Source: Mycolicibacterium bacteremicum
Lineage (GTDB): Bacteria > Actinomycetota > Actinomycetes > Mycobacteriales > Mycobacteriaceae
Length of the DNA: 64,000 nt
Direction of reading: 5' to 3'
Assembly (NCBI RefSeq): GCF_002086115.1
Contig: NZ_MVHJ01000006.1
Location: 1-64,000, forward strand
Numbering within the stretch: position 1 is the first letter of the stretch; every line of letters starts with the position of its first letter. The notes below the pieces were generated by a model, which was given only the letters and a program-made list of their open reading frames with translations, was not told the origin of the DNA and made no database searches. Made by a program: the position numbers and the translations under genes. Shown piece by piece: positions 7,569 through 15,637 of this stretch.

Positions 7569-8162
7569 ATGGCCTCGCCACCCGCCCGCCGCAGGGACGC
7601 CGCCGCCACCCGCGAGGCGATCCTGCGATCGGCCATCGGCCACTTCGCCCGCGCCGGCTATGACGGTGTCGGTGTGCGCGATATCGCCGGGAGCGCCGGG
7701 GTGACGGCCATGCTGGTGAACCGCTATTTCGGATCCAAGGAGAAGTTGTTCGCCGAGGCGGTCGACACCGCGTTCGCGACCCCGGTCTTCGTCGCCGAGG
7801 ACCCACAGACCCTGCTCTCGGACATCGTCACGGCGCTGGTGACCCGGACCGAACCGACAGCCGACACCCCCGAACCCTTCCTGATCCTGTTGCGGTCGGT
7901 GTCGAATCCGCGAGCCACCGAGATCGTGCGGGACGCGATCGGCCGGTACGTCGGGACACGACTGACCCGGCAGTTGCCCGGCCCCGCGGCCGGGCTGCGC
8001 GCCGAGGTCGCACTGTCGGTGATCGCCGGGGTACTGCTGATGCGCCGGGTGCTGGCCACCCCGTCGCTCAGAGCCGCCGACACCGACGAGTTGCGCACGA
8101 TCCTGCAGGCCACACTCGGTCCGGCGCTGGCCGATCCAGCAGCCGAACCTCCTGGGCTGTAG
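7569..8162 (+). CDS. TetR/AcrR family transcriptional regulator
   Basis: 197 residues from the ATG at 7569. The N-terminal helix-turn-helix (residues 10-58) reads AILRSAIGHFARAGYDGVGV, RDIAGSAGVTAMLVNRYFGSK, a standard TetR DNA-binding domain. The C-terminal ligand domain is unclassified, with a hydrophobic AEVALSVIAGVLLMRRVL helix. The divergent SDR pair and the twin palindromes at 7498-7537 suggest that it represses both itself and the SDRs until a hydrophobic inducer binds. Confidence 0.92.
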   Translation: MASPPARRRDAAATREAILRSAIGHFARAGYDGVGVRDIAGSAGVTAMLVNRYFGSKEKLFAEAVDTAFATPVFVAEDPQTLLSDIVTALVTRTEPTADTPEPFLILLRSVSNPRATEIVRDAIGRYVGTRLTRQLPGPAAGLRAEVALSVIAGVLLMRRVLATPSLRAADTDELRTILQATLGPALADPAAEPPGL

Positions 8163-8302
8163 CCAAACTCACACGCCGAAACTTGCGTTACACAGAATTA
8201 ACACGGACCATCGAGATGTTGTACTGACCGGGTGATCCCCACTGTGACAACGGATTTAACACACAAGCCCTGTGACCCAGGGCACTTCGAGGAGTGAAGA
8301 AG

Positions 8303-8452
8303 ATGTCTTTCGCGCAGTTCCGTGCCGATATGAAGCGCGCCAACAACCGGCGCCGCCTCTATGCGCGGATCAACGCCATGCCCCATTCGACTGTTCGCGA
8401 GGAACTGATCGCGGTGGCGCAGCGCTACGAATTCGACCGTTCCACCGACTGA
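8303..8452 (+). CDS. Small basic protein, 49 residues
   Basis: A short gene with a strong AGGAG site eight bases before its ATG. The product is rich in Arg and Asn at its start (DMKRANNRRRLYARINAMP) and ends in a regular helix (VREELIAVAQRYEF). It has no membrane segment or cysteine. The family is not recognised; the composition and clean ribosome site favour a real gene. Its last 28 bases overlap the convergent isomerase gene. A promoter-like AT-rich stretch (8180-8280) precedes it. Confidence 0.65.
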   Translation: MSFAQFRADMKRANNRRRLYARINAMPHSTVREELIAVAQRYEFDRSTD

Positions 8453-9273
8453 TCCCACGGATCGGCGGCGCGGCGCTCCCTCGGCAACCATTCGAAGGGA
8501 TCCGCCGAGGACGGCCGGTATTCCAGACTGACGTTGCCGCAATAGCCGCGCGCACCCAGCAGCGCCAGATACCGCTCGAGGTCCAGACTCCCGGTGCCGG
8601 GCTCACCCCGGCCCGGGTCGTCGGCTATCTGCACGTGTCCGATGCGGTGACCGAAATGCTCGATCGCGCCGGCGATGTCATCACCGTTGACGCTCAGGTG
8701 ATAGAGGTCGGCGAGCAGCCGCAGCGCCGGCTCGCCCACTCTGTCCATCACCGCGATCGCCTGCGCCGCAGTACGTAACGGATAGGTCGACACACCGCTC
8801 AGCGGCTCGAGCAGGATCACCGCCCCGCCACGGCCGGCGATCCGGCCGACATGGCGCAGGTTCTCGGTGGCCACCTCGTCCTGTTCGGCGGTATCGAGCC
8901 CGGCCATCCGGTTCCCGTAGAGCGCATTGAACGCCTTGGTGCCCAGACGATCTGCGATACCGAAGGCGATGTCAGCGCTGTCGCGAAAGAGCCGGCTGCG
9001 AGCCGGGTCGGACAACACCCCACGCTCCCCCGCCGTCATATCGCCACCGGTGAAATTCAGTGCTGTCATCTTCACCCCGGCATCGTCGATGGCGCGAACG
9101 AACTTCTCGACGTCGGCGTCCCCGGGAAGCGGGGTGTCGAACGGCCACCAGAACTCCACCGCTTCGAAACCGGCATCGCGGGCGGCCCGAGGCCGCAGCA
9201 GCAGCGGGAGGTCCGGGAACAGCATCGAGCAGTTCACGACATAACGCGCAGCCACCTCAACCACGCCCGACAT
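8425..9273 (-). CDS. hyi: Hydroxypyruvate isomerase family TIM-barrel protein
   Basis: 282 residues in the longest reading; a start a few codons later (YVVNCSMLFPDLPLLLRP) fits the family better. Family marks are FEAVEFWWPF, NALYGNRMAGL, ILLEPLSGVSTYPL, LLADLYHLSVNGDD, GHVQIADDPGRGEPGTG and VSLEYRPS, including the conserved metal-binding Glu, Asp and His of the xylose-isomerase-like barrel. It interconverts hydroxypyruvate and tartronate semialdehyde, or acts on related 2-keto sugars. Its start overlaps the stop of the SDR gene 9257-9967 by up to 17 bases, so the two form an operon; an SDR reducing tartronate semialdehyde would be a natural partner. Confidence 0.82.
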   Translation of the reverse strand: MSGVVEVAARYVVNCSMLFPDLPLLLRPRAARDAGFEAVEFWWPFDTPLPGDADVEKFVRAIDDAGVKMTALNFTGGDMTAGERGVLSDPARSRLFRDSADIAFGIADRLGTKAFNALYGNRMAGLDTAEQDEVATENLRHVGRIAGRGGAVILLEPLSGVSTYPLRTAAQAIAVMDRVGEPALRLLADLYHLSVNGDDIAGAIEHFGHRIGHVQIADDPGRGEPGTGSLDLERYLALLGARGYCGNVSLEYRPSSADPFEWLPRERRAADPWDQSVERSNS

Positions 9274-9967
9274 ACTTCATGCCGCGTGCCATCACCGTGA
9301 TGGTCGGGACCGACACACTCACCGGCAGACCCACGATGTGCGCGATGGTCTCGGCCACGTGCGCGGCATCGATGGACGCCTCGGTGAAGCCGGCCGTCAT
9401 CTCGGTGGCGGCGTTGCCGATGTCGATCTGGGTGACATCGACATCGAGTTCCCGAAGGTCCAGCAGCATCGATGCGGTCAGGCCACTGATGGCGTGCTTG
9501 GTGACCGCGTAGGCCAAGCTGTTGGGCCGCGGACGGTGCGCGGCCAGCGAGCCGTTGTTGATGATCCGTCCACCGCGCGGCGTCTGCGTGGTCATGATCC
9601 GGGCGGCCTCGCGCGCACAGAACATCGCGCCGTCGACGTTGGTCCGCCACACCGCATGCCACTGCTCGTCATCGATCTCGGTGATCGAGGCGCTCGGCCC
9701 GAAGACACCGGCGTTGTTGAACAGCACGTCCACCCGGCCGAACGACGACACGGTCTGCTCGAACAAGGCATTGACCGACGTGGAATCGGAGACGTCGGTG
9801 GGAACCACGAGGGCACCCGGGCTGCCCTGTGCCGCCGCGGTGAGGGGCTCGGCGCGCCGTCCGGCCAGTACCACCCGATGCCCCGCGCGGAGCAGCACCT
9901 GCGCGGTGGCCCGGCCGATACCACTGCCTGCCCCGGTGATGACGATGACTTTCGAGTCGACCTGCAT
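9257..9967 (-). CDS. SDR family oxidoreductase
   Basis: 236 residues from the ATG at 9967 (MQVDSKVIVITGAGSGIG). TGAGSGIG at 11-18, NNAGVFGPS near 84-92 and YAVTKHA carry the cofactor and catalytic residues; the length suits a classical SDR. The C-terminal region (AHVAETIAHIVGLPVSVSV) is typical of the YdfG/serine-dehydrogenase-like group. Coupled by overlap with the downstream hydroxypyruvate isomerase-like gene, it may oxidise or reduce a hydroxy acid in the same pathway. This is inferred from context. Confidence 0.85.
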   Translation of the reverse strand: MQVDSKVIVITGAGSGIGRATAQVLLRAGHRVVLAGRRAEPLTAAAQGSPGALVVPTDVSDSTSVNALFEQTVSSFGRVDVLFNNAGVFGPSASITEIDDEQWHAVWRTNVDGAMFCAREAARIMTTQTPRGGRIINNGSLAAHRPRPNSLAYAVTKHAISGLTASMLLDLRELDVDVTQIDIGNAATEMTAGFTEASIDAAHVAETIAHIVGLPVSVSVPTITVMARGMKYVGRG

Positions 9968-10033
9968 GCCCCGATTGTCCCCGCTCCGCAGGCGACCGGA
10001 TTGACCGACCGGCCCGCCGGGCATCCCCCGGCC

Positions 10034-10195
10034 ATGAGCGAGCACCGCGACGATTCCGACACCACCGGCGACAGCACCACAGACGGCGACACCAAACCGC
10101 CGGGGCCCACAGATCAGGGACGCACCGGCGGCATGGCAACCCGGGAGGGCGCCCCGGATGTCGTCGAGAAACATCGGGGCGAACCCGGGGACTGA
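10034..10195 (+). CDS. Small acidic hydrophilic protein, 53 residues
   Basis: MSEHRDDSDTTGD at the start, then Asp, Thr, Gly and Pro-rich sequence and a charged end (DVVEKHRGEPGD). No domain is recognised and it is probably disordered. GGC-C before the ATG is a poor ribosome site. It is the only open frame between the divergent SDR start at 9967 and the convergent coiled-coil gene. Hydrophilic small proteins of this type accompany stress genes in mycobacteria; a real gene is likely but not certain. Confidence 0.5.
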   Translation: MSEHRDDSDTTGDSTTDGDTKPPGPTDQGRTGGMATREGAPDVVEKHRGEPGD

Positions 10196-10198
10196 GGA

Positions 10199-10876
10199 TC
10201 AGGTGGTGGCGCTGCGCTCGTCGCGGCGCTGCTGCCGCTCGGCGTCGGCGAGATTCTCCACCCGGTCCGCGGTTGCCCGCTTGTCGGCGGCGTCGGCGCG
10301 TTTGGACCGCGCCGCATCCCGCTTGGCCTGCGCGTCATCGGTGACGGTCTTTTCCGCCGCCCGGATCTTTTCGAGTTCGCGCCGCTTGGCCGCTTCGACC
10401 GATTCCTTCTTGCGCGCCGCGTCCTCGGCCGCGCGCCGCTGAGCGGCATCGGCCTGCTTCTTGGCGTCCGCGGCGGCCGAGCGCTGCCGCTCGTCGGCCT
10501 CTTTTAGCGCCCCGGAAACGGCCTCCTGCTTGGCCGAGTGGGCATCCTGGCGCTCCTGCACCGCCTCGTCGTGGACGGCGCGCAACCGCTGATCCGCCTG
10601 ACGCTGCTCGGCCTGCGCCTCCGCCTCGAGTTGCGCGGCGCGCCCCCGGGCGGCGCTGCGCTCGGCGAGCACCACACCATCGTGGGCCAGCCGCCGGTCG
10701 CCGAGCGCATTGCCGATCGCGGCATCGAGAGCGCCCAGCGAACGCTCGTAGAGCAATCGCGCGGGTGCCTCGGTCTCAAGACGGGACACAACCCGATCTT
10801 CGAGCAGTTGCAACGGGATTCGGATGATCTGGTACTGCAGCCGCAGCACGGTGCGCGGCACTTCGATGAGGTTCAT
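10199..10876 (-). CDS. Coiled-coil protein (mycobacterial IF2-like annotation)
   Basis: 225 residues. Residues 1-70 are globular (LRLQYQIIRIPLQLLEDRVV, ERSLGALDAAIGNALGDRRL) and 70-225 form a continuous Ala/Lys/Glu/Arg helix, a long coiled coil. Such proteins are often labelled IF2-family in mycobacteria only because of compositional similarity; no GTPase is present. It starts 24 bases after the CsbD gene 10901-11458 and so is its operon partner. A structural or surface role under stress is plausible; function is unknown. Confidence 0.8.
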   Translation of the reverse strand: MNLIEVPRTVLRLQYQIIRIPLQLLEDRVVSRLETEAPARLLYERSLGALDAAIGNALGDRRLAHDGVVLAERSAARGRAAQLEAEAQAEQRQADQRLRAVHDEAVQERQDAHSAKQEAVSGALKEADERQRSAAADAKKQADAAQRRAAEDAARKKESVEAAKRRELEKIRAAEKTVTDDAQAKRDAARSKRADAADKRATADRVENLADAERQQRRDERSATT

Positions 10877-10900
10877 CTTGGCTCCTGTTCGAGGTCTGAT

Positions 10901-11458
10901 TCAGGGAAGGTCGGCCTGGTCGGTCAGCTTGTCGGCACGCCGACGGAGCTGCTCGGCCTCGGTCTGCTTGTCCTCGGCGTCGTCCACCTGCGCGGCGTGG
11001 GTGTCCAGCGCGTCGACGACGTCGGCCGCGGCGGCGCGGGCGTCCACCCGCTCCTGTGCCTCCGCCCGCTCAACCTCGCGACGGGCATCCTCGGCGGCCT
11101 GCGCCTGTTCCAACGTGCCTTCCCGACGCGCGGCCTGGGCACCGGCCTGCGCCTGGACGGCGCGCTGGGCCTCCACTGTCTGCTCGGCCGCGGCGGCGCT
11201 CTGCTGAACCGAATTGCGTTGCGCCGCAGCCTGCTGACGGGCCTGGGCCTCCTCGGCACGGGCCGTCTCGGCCTGCGCGTCGGCCACCGCCTCGACGGTG
11301 TTGGCCTCCTTGCGCTGGCGTGCCTGCTCCTGCTCCAACTGACCCTCGGCGGTCAGCGAGTCATTGTTGGTCACGGCACCGGCGATCTCCTTAGCCTTGC
11401 CCTTGACCGAGTCGATCAGGCCTTTACGCGCCTGCCCTGACTTGTCCTGCGCTGTCAC
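10901..11458 (-). CDS. CsbD family protein with long helical tail
   Basis: 185 residues from the GTG at 11458, preceded by AGGGGGAA. The first 50 residues carry the CsbD pattern (GLIDSVKGKAKEIAGAV, NNDSLTAEGQLEQEQARQ) and match the 80-residue CsbD protein at 633-875. Residues 50-185 are an Ala/Gln/Glu-rich helix without counterpart there. It is co-transcribed with the coiled-coil gene just downstream. The upstream palindrome at 11552-11565 has the same form as the one before the other csbD gene, suggesting shared control. Confidence 0.88.
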   Translation of the reverse strand: MTAQDKSGQARKGLIDSVKGKAKEIAGAVTNNDSLTAEGQLEQEQARQRKEANTVEAVADAQAETARAEEAQARQQAAAQRNSVQQSAAAAEQTVEAQRAVQAQAGAQAARREGTLEQAQAAEDARREVERAEAQERVDARAAAADVVDALDTHAAQVDDAEDKQTEAEQLRRRADKLTDQADLP

Positions 11459-11551
11459 TCTTTCCCCCTGGATGTATGGATTGCGGTCCGTGCGGACCCG
11501 GCTCCGACCCGGCTGGAGGATGCTCATTTCATCGGTCGCCAAACGTGGCGG

Positions 11552-11565
11552 GTGACCGTCGTCAC
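11552..11565. promoter_or_regulatory. Palindrome GTGAC-N4-GTCAC upstream of second CsbD gene
   Basis: GTGACCGTCGTCAC, in the CRP-like form GTGA-N6-TCAC, lies 94 bases upstream of the GTG of the CsbD/coiled-coil operon. It matches the motif before the first CsbD gene (532-545) in both arms. Confidence 0.45.
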
Positions 11566-11699
11566 GCCCGGGAGCATGCCGTACTGGGCTTACGAATCCG
11601 TCGCTGCGCGCAGTGGACGAGCATGCATGTAACCGGTGATACGGGGTACACGGCTGCACCATGGCGCGCGGTGGGTGTGCCGATCACCGGGAGGTAGGC

Positions 11700-13028
11700 A
11701 TGTCTTCGGAGGCGTTGAGGCGGGCGCAGCACACCGATGGCAAGCTCAAACGCCGGATCACCGGGCCGCTGCTCTTCCTGTTCATCCTCGGCGACGTGCT
11801 GGGCGCCGGCATCTACGCCCTGATGGGCGTGCTGGCCGGTGAGGTCGGCGGCGCATTGTGGGCTCCGCTGCTGGCCGCCCTGATCCTGGCCCTGTTGACC
11901 GCGGGCTCCTATGCCGAGCTGGTCACCAAGTATCCCCGCGCCGGCGGCGCCGCCGTCTTCGCCGAACGTGCCTTCGGGCGCCCGCTGGTGTCCTTCCTGG
12001 TCGGGTTCTGCATGTTGGCCGCCGGCGTCACCAGCGCAGCAGGGTTGTCGCTGGCGTTCGCCGGCGATTATCTGGCCACCTTCATCGATGTCCCGGCCAT
12101 CCCGGCCGCGATCGTCTTCCTCGCGCTCGTCGCCGCGCTCAACGCCCGCGGCATCAGCGAGTCGATGAAGAGCAATGTGGTGATGACCGTCATCGAGCTG
12201 ACCGGCCTGCTGATCGTGATCATCGCCGGCGCGGTGATGGTCGCCGAGGGCCGCGGGGACATGGGCCGGGTGGTGCAGTTCCCGGCGGATTCGGCGCCGG
12301 CGCTGGCCATTCTGGGCGGAGCGATCATCGCCTACTACTCCTTCGTCGGGTTCGAGACGTCGGCCAACGTCGTCGAGGAGATCCGTGATCCGAGCCGGAT
12401 CTATCCGCGCGCACTGTTCGCGTCGCTGATCACGGCGGGTGTGGTGTACGTCCTGGTGGGGCTCGCCAGCGCCGCGGTGCTACCGGCGGACGAACTGAGC
12501 CGGTCCAGCGGCCCACTGCTCGACGTGGTGTCGGCCTCGGGTCTGAATGTGCCGGACTGGGCATTCAGCGCCATCGCGCTGGTCGCGGTGGCCAACGGCG
12601 CGCTGCTCACCATGATCATGGCCAGCCGGTTGGCGTTCGGCATGTCCGAGCACGGACTGCTGCCCCGACAGTTGAGTTACGTTCTGCCGCAGCGTCGTAC
12701 ACCGTGGGTCGCGATCCTGTCCACCACGGCCGTCGCGATGCTGCTGACCTTGATCGGGGATCTGTCGACGCTGGCCGAAACGGTGGTGCTGCTGCTGTTG
12801 TTCGTGTTCATCTCGACCAACATCGCGGTCCTGGTGTTGCGCCGCGACACCGTCGACCATCCGCACTACCGGGTGTGGACCATCGTGCCGGTGCTCGGCG
12901 TGGCGTCCTGCCTGCTGCTGCTCACCCAGCAGTCGGCCAAGGTGTGGCTGTTCGCCGCCATCCTGCTGGCGGTCGGCGCGGTGCTGTTCCTGACCACCCG
13001 CGCGGCGGGCCGGCGGATCCGGACCTGA
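11700..13028 (+). CDS. APC superfamily amino acid permease
   Basis: 442 residues from the ATG at 11700, with GGGAGG just upstream. About 12 membrane helices. Helix 1 contains GDVLGAGIYALMG, the broken-helix substrate site of the APC fold, and helix 6 contains AIIAYYSFVGFET. It most resembles the cationic amino acid/YhdG-like branch of proton-coupled permeases. The substrate cannot be told from sequence. It stands between the CsbD operon (divergent) and the epimerase gene (convergent, one base apart). Confidence 0.9.
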   Translation: MSSEALRRAQHTDGKLKRRITGPLLFLFILGDVLGAGIYALMGVLAGEVGGALWAPLLAALILALLTAGSYAELVTKYPRAGGAAVFAERAFGRPLVSFLVGFCMLAAGVTSAAGLSLAFAGDYLATFIDVPAIPAAIVFLALVAALNARGISESMKSNVVMTVIELTGLLIVIIAGAVMVAEGRGDMGRVVQFPADSAPALAILGGAIIAYYSFVGFETSANVVEEIRDPSRIYPRALFASLITAGVVYVLVGLASAAVLPADELSRSSGPLLDVVSASGLNVPDWAFSAIALVAVANGALLTMIMASRLAFGMSEHGLLPRQLSYVLPQRRTPWVAILSTTAVAMLLTLIGDLSTLAETVVLLLLFVFISTNIAVLVLRRDTVDHPHYRVWTIVPVLGVASCLLLLTQQSAKVWLFAAILLAVGAVLFLTTRAAGRRIRT

Positions 13029-13029
13029 G

Positions 13030-14103
13030 TCAGGGCAGCGGCCGAGTGGTCAGCAGTCCCTTGGTGAGATCACGCTGAAGCTGTTCGAGCAGTGACCGGC
13101 GGCGCAGCGGCGGGCTGTCGGCGTGCGCTTCCTGCGCGACGCCGCCCAGGACGTCGGCCAGTGCCGCGGTCGACGTCCAGCGCGGCTGCCAGTCCAGTTC
13201 GGCGCGGGCGCGCGAGCAGTCCAGCAGCGGCACGCTGAACGCCATGTCCAGCCACCCGCGGTCGATCGGCTGCAGCCGCGCCCGCCAGCTCACGTCCACC
13301 AGCGTGCCGAGTAGCCCGGACGGCACGTGGACAGCCTTGGCGCGCATCACCTCCGCGACCGCATCCCGGGTCAGCGGCGGCTCGGCGGACAGGTTGAACG
13401 CACCGGTGGCGCGCCGCTCGATCGCTGCGATGAATGCGTCGGCCACATCGTCGCTGTGGATGAGCGGAATGCGCAGCTGCCGGTCGAGCGGCAGCACCGG
13501 CAGCCACGGCACGATCCGCATGGGCACGAAACCGGGCAGCGAATACCGCATCAACCCACTCGCCGCGGCATGTTGGACGATGAAACCCGGCCGCATCCGG
13601 GTGATCGGCACGCCGGTGTCCCCGTGGTCGCGTTCGTAATCGTCGAGCAGCGCCTCGGCGGCGGCCTTGTTGCGGCTGTACGGCGAGGTCGGAATGCCTG
13701 CGGTCGACCAGCTTTCGTCGACCCGCTCACCGTACCGACCGGCCGCATAGGTGCCGACCGACGACATGTGCAACAGCTGGCCGACCGAGACCGCGTCGGC
13801 CGCCTGCAGCACCGCGGTGGTGCCGCCGACGCCCTGGCGCCGCAGATACCCGGTATTGCGCGTCGGCTGAAAACCCCAGGCCAGGTGCACCACGGCGTCG
13901 GCGCCGTCCAGGATCGGCCGGAGCCGTACTCCGGTGTCCTGTTCGGCGAGGTCGAGGCTGTGCCACTGCACGCGCTCGTACACCCCGGCGGGTCGCGGCG
14001 GCCGGCGCACCACACCGACGAGGTCGTGCTCCGCGGTTTCCTGCAGCCGCCGCAGCAGTGCCGTTCCGACGTTGCCGGAGGCACCGGTGATGGCGATCCG
14101 CAT
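13030..14103 (-). CDS. NAD-dependent epimerase/dehydratase family protein
   Basis: 357 residues. N-terminal TGASGNVG at 6-13 binds NAD(P); the catalytic tyrosine and lysine are Y142 and K146 (SPYSRNKAA), with S114-S115. The C-terminal half (PLIHSDDVADAFIAAIE, GAFNLSAEPPLTRDAV, LDWQPRWTSTAAL) is the extended-SDR substrate lobe. Many mycobacteria have such proteins next to membrane genes; the substrate is unknown. It follows the 67-residue membrane protein gene by two bases and ends the three-gene operon that begins with YihY/BrkB. Confidence 0.88.
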   Translation of the reverse strand: MRIAITGASGNVGTALLRRLQETAEHDLVGVVRRPPRPAGVYERVQWHSLDLAEQDTGVRLRPILDGADAVVHLAWGFQPTRNTGYLRRQGVGGTTAVLQAADAVSVGQLLHMSSVGTYAAGRYGERVDESWSTAGIPTSPYSRNKAAAEALLDDYERDHGDTGVPITRMRPGFIVQHAAASGLMRYSLPGFVPMRIVPWLPVLPLDRQLRIPLIHSDDVADAFIAAIERRATGAFNLSAEPPLTRDAVAEVMRAKAVHVPSGLLGTLVDVSWRARLQPIDRGWLDMAFSVPLLDCSRARAELDWQPRWTSTAALADVLGGVAQEAHADSPPLRRRSLLEQLQRDLTKGLLTTRPLP

Positions 14104-14105
14104 GG

Positions 14106-14309
14106 TCAGGCCGTCACCGGGGTGGCCGCCACCGGATCCGGTTGGGGCACAGCGCTTCTGCGGCGCTTGACGATGACGGCCGCAGCGGCCCCGAGCGCGG
14201 TGGCACCCACGATCAGGGTCGGCCACCACAACGCCTGGGCGATCACGATCCGGCGCTGGACCTTGAGGCCGAACCGGGTGGCCGACTTTGCCTTGGCGGT
14301 GACACTCAC
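14106..14309 (-). CDS. Small single-span membrane protein
   Basis: 67 residues from a GTG whose GTGA overlaps the stop of the YihY/BrkB gene. A basic N-terminus (KAKSATRFGLKVQRR) precedes a hydrophobic span at about 29-47 (WPTLIVGATALGAAAAVIV) and KRRR. This is a conserved type of small mycobacterial membrane protein with no known function. The overlap on one side and the 2-base gap on the other show that it is translated as part of an operon with YihY/BrkB and the epimerase-like protein. Confidence 0.8.
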   Translation of the reverse strand: MSVTAKAKSATRFGLKVQRRIVIAQALWWPTLIVGATALGAAAAVIVKRRRSAVPQPDPVAATPVTA

Positions 14310-15334
14310 AAGCGTTCTCCCATCTGAGGACTGGGCTCGGCGATACCCTCATCGTCGCGACCGGAAACGTCCGTATCACCGGGCTGCTCCTCGAAGCTGA
14401 CGTCGACCCGCTGGAACCCCTTGGCCTGCTGCGCCTCGGCCTGCCCGGCATACATGCGACGGTCGGCGGCGGTCAGGTCGACATTGTCGGTGAACGGGGT
14501 GAGCAGCGCGCGCGGATGCAGCCGATCCACCCGCACCGCGTTGATCTGGGCGCAGATCAGCAGCGAGGTGGACACCAGGTACAGGAACGCCAACAGGCCC
14601 AGCACGATCGCGAACACGCTGTTGGTCACGCTGGCCGAGGCCACCACATGCGAGACGTAGCTCGCGCCGAACCACTGCAGCAGCTGCCACAGCGCGGCGG
14701 CGATCAGTGCGCCGGGCAGAACCTGCAGGACGGTCAGCGACCGCACCGTCGTCACCCGGAACGCCACCACCACCACCGCGGTGTTCAACGCCAGCGAGGC
14801 GATGACGACGCCGCTGGTACCGATGAAGCCCAGGTCGGCCCAGCTGCGGCCGATGGCGGTCAGCACGGTGGTGGCGATCAGCGCCGAGCCGAGCACGAAC
14901 AGCAGCATCAGGCTGCGCAGCCGTGCCCGGATCGGGTCGGGCCGCACATAGCGCGGGACCGCCCACACGGTGTCCATCGCGTTCTGCAGCGCGGTGCCGG
15001 CGCCCAGGCCGCCGTAGAGCGCACCGACGATGCCCACCACCACGGCGGTCGTGCCACCGCTGAGGGCGCTCGGCTCGCTCATCTGCTCGCCGAGCAGTGG
15101 GAACTGGCTGAGGGCCGAGTCCAGGATCTGCTCACGCCACTCCGGCCGGTCGCGCAGCACCACTCCGAGCGCGGTGGTGAGCAGCAGCAGCACCGGGAAC
15201 AACGAGACGAAGGTGTAGTAAGTGATCAGCGCGGCCAGGTAATTCGCCTGGTCGTCGATGTACTTGTAGATCACCGCGATGAAGAAGCCCGCCGCACGGC
15301 TGCGCTGCTGCACCCGATCAAGCCATCCCAGCAT
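14306..15334 (-). CDS. YihY/virulence factor BrkB family membrane protein
   Basis: 342 residues from the ATG at 15334 with GGAGG six bases upstream. Six membrane helices and the family marks ANYLAALITYYTFVSLFP, GGLGAGTALQNAMDTVW and WQLLQWFGASYVSHVV are clear. YihY proteins were once called RNase BN; they are now considered membrane proteins of transport or envelope function. The acidic hydrophilic C-terminal tail (DVSFEEQPGDTDVSGRDDEG) is cytoplasmic. It is the first gene of a three-gene operon. Confidence 0.92.
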   Translation of the reverse strand: MLGWLDRVQQRSRAAGFFIAVIYKYIDDQANYLAALITYYTFVSLFPVLLLLTTALGVVLRDRPEWREQILDSALSQFPLLGEQMSEPSALSGGTTAVVVGIVGALYGGLGAGTALQNAMDTVWAVPRYVRPDPIRARLRSLMLLFVLGSALIATTVLTAIGRSWADLGFIGTSGVVIASLALNTAVVVVAFRVTTVRSLTVLQVLPGALIAAALWQLLQWFGASYVSHVVASASVTNSVFAIVLGLLAFLYLVSTSLLICAQINAVRVDRLHPRALLTPFTDNVDLTAADRRMYAGQAEAQQAKGFQRVDVSFEEQPGDTDVSGRDDEGIAEPSPQMGERL

Positions 15335-15419
15335 CGCGACCTCCGCCCCGTACGCGACCCTGCGCCGCCGGCGTGGGATACCCGTTCGGCGGCCCATCCT
15401 CACGCCCGCACGGGCAAAC

Positions 15420-15445
15420 GTTTCCCGGTCGTGCAACCCGGGTAG
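15420..15445 (+). promoter_or_regulatory. SigF-type promoter GTTT-N16-GGGTAG
   Basis: GTTT (15420-15423; CGTTT with the base before), 16 bases, GGGTAG (15440-15445): a near-ideal mycobacterial SigF promoter. It lies 32 bases before the ATG of the 42-residue gene and supports that gene as real and stress-induced. Confidence 0.65.
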
Positions 15446-15477
15446 CCGCGAACCGCTGATACGGAGGAGGACAGCAG

Positions 15478-15606
15478 ATGACTGCACCGGACAACGGCGA
15501 CAGCAACGACACGCCGGACGACCAGGGGAACGGGCCAGTGCCGCCGGCCAACCCGGCGTACGCCACCCCGCCTCCCGAGGGCCTACCGGACGCCGACAAC
15601 TATTAA
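15478..15606 (+). CDS. Small acidic Pro-rich protein, 42 residues
   Basis: Short gene with a strong GGAGGA site before the ATG and a SigF-type promoter upstream. The product (MTAPDNGDSNDTPDDQGN then PVPPANPAYATPPPEGLPD) is rich in Pro, Asp and Asn and is probably disordered. No family is recognised. The EAL gene begins 31 bases later on the same strand, so both could be read from the same promoter. Confidence 0.65.
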   Translation: MTAPDNGDSNDTPDDQGNGPVPPANPAYATPPPEGLPDADNY

Positions 15607-15637
15607 TGGACGGCAGCGGTTGCCCTAGGGTTGCCCG

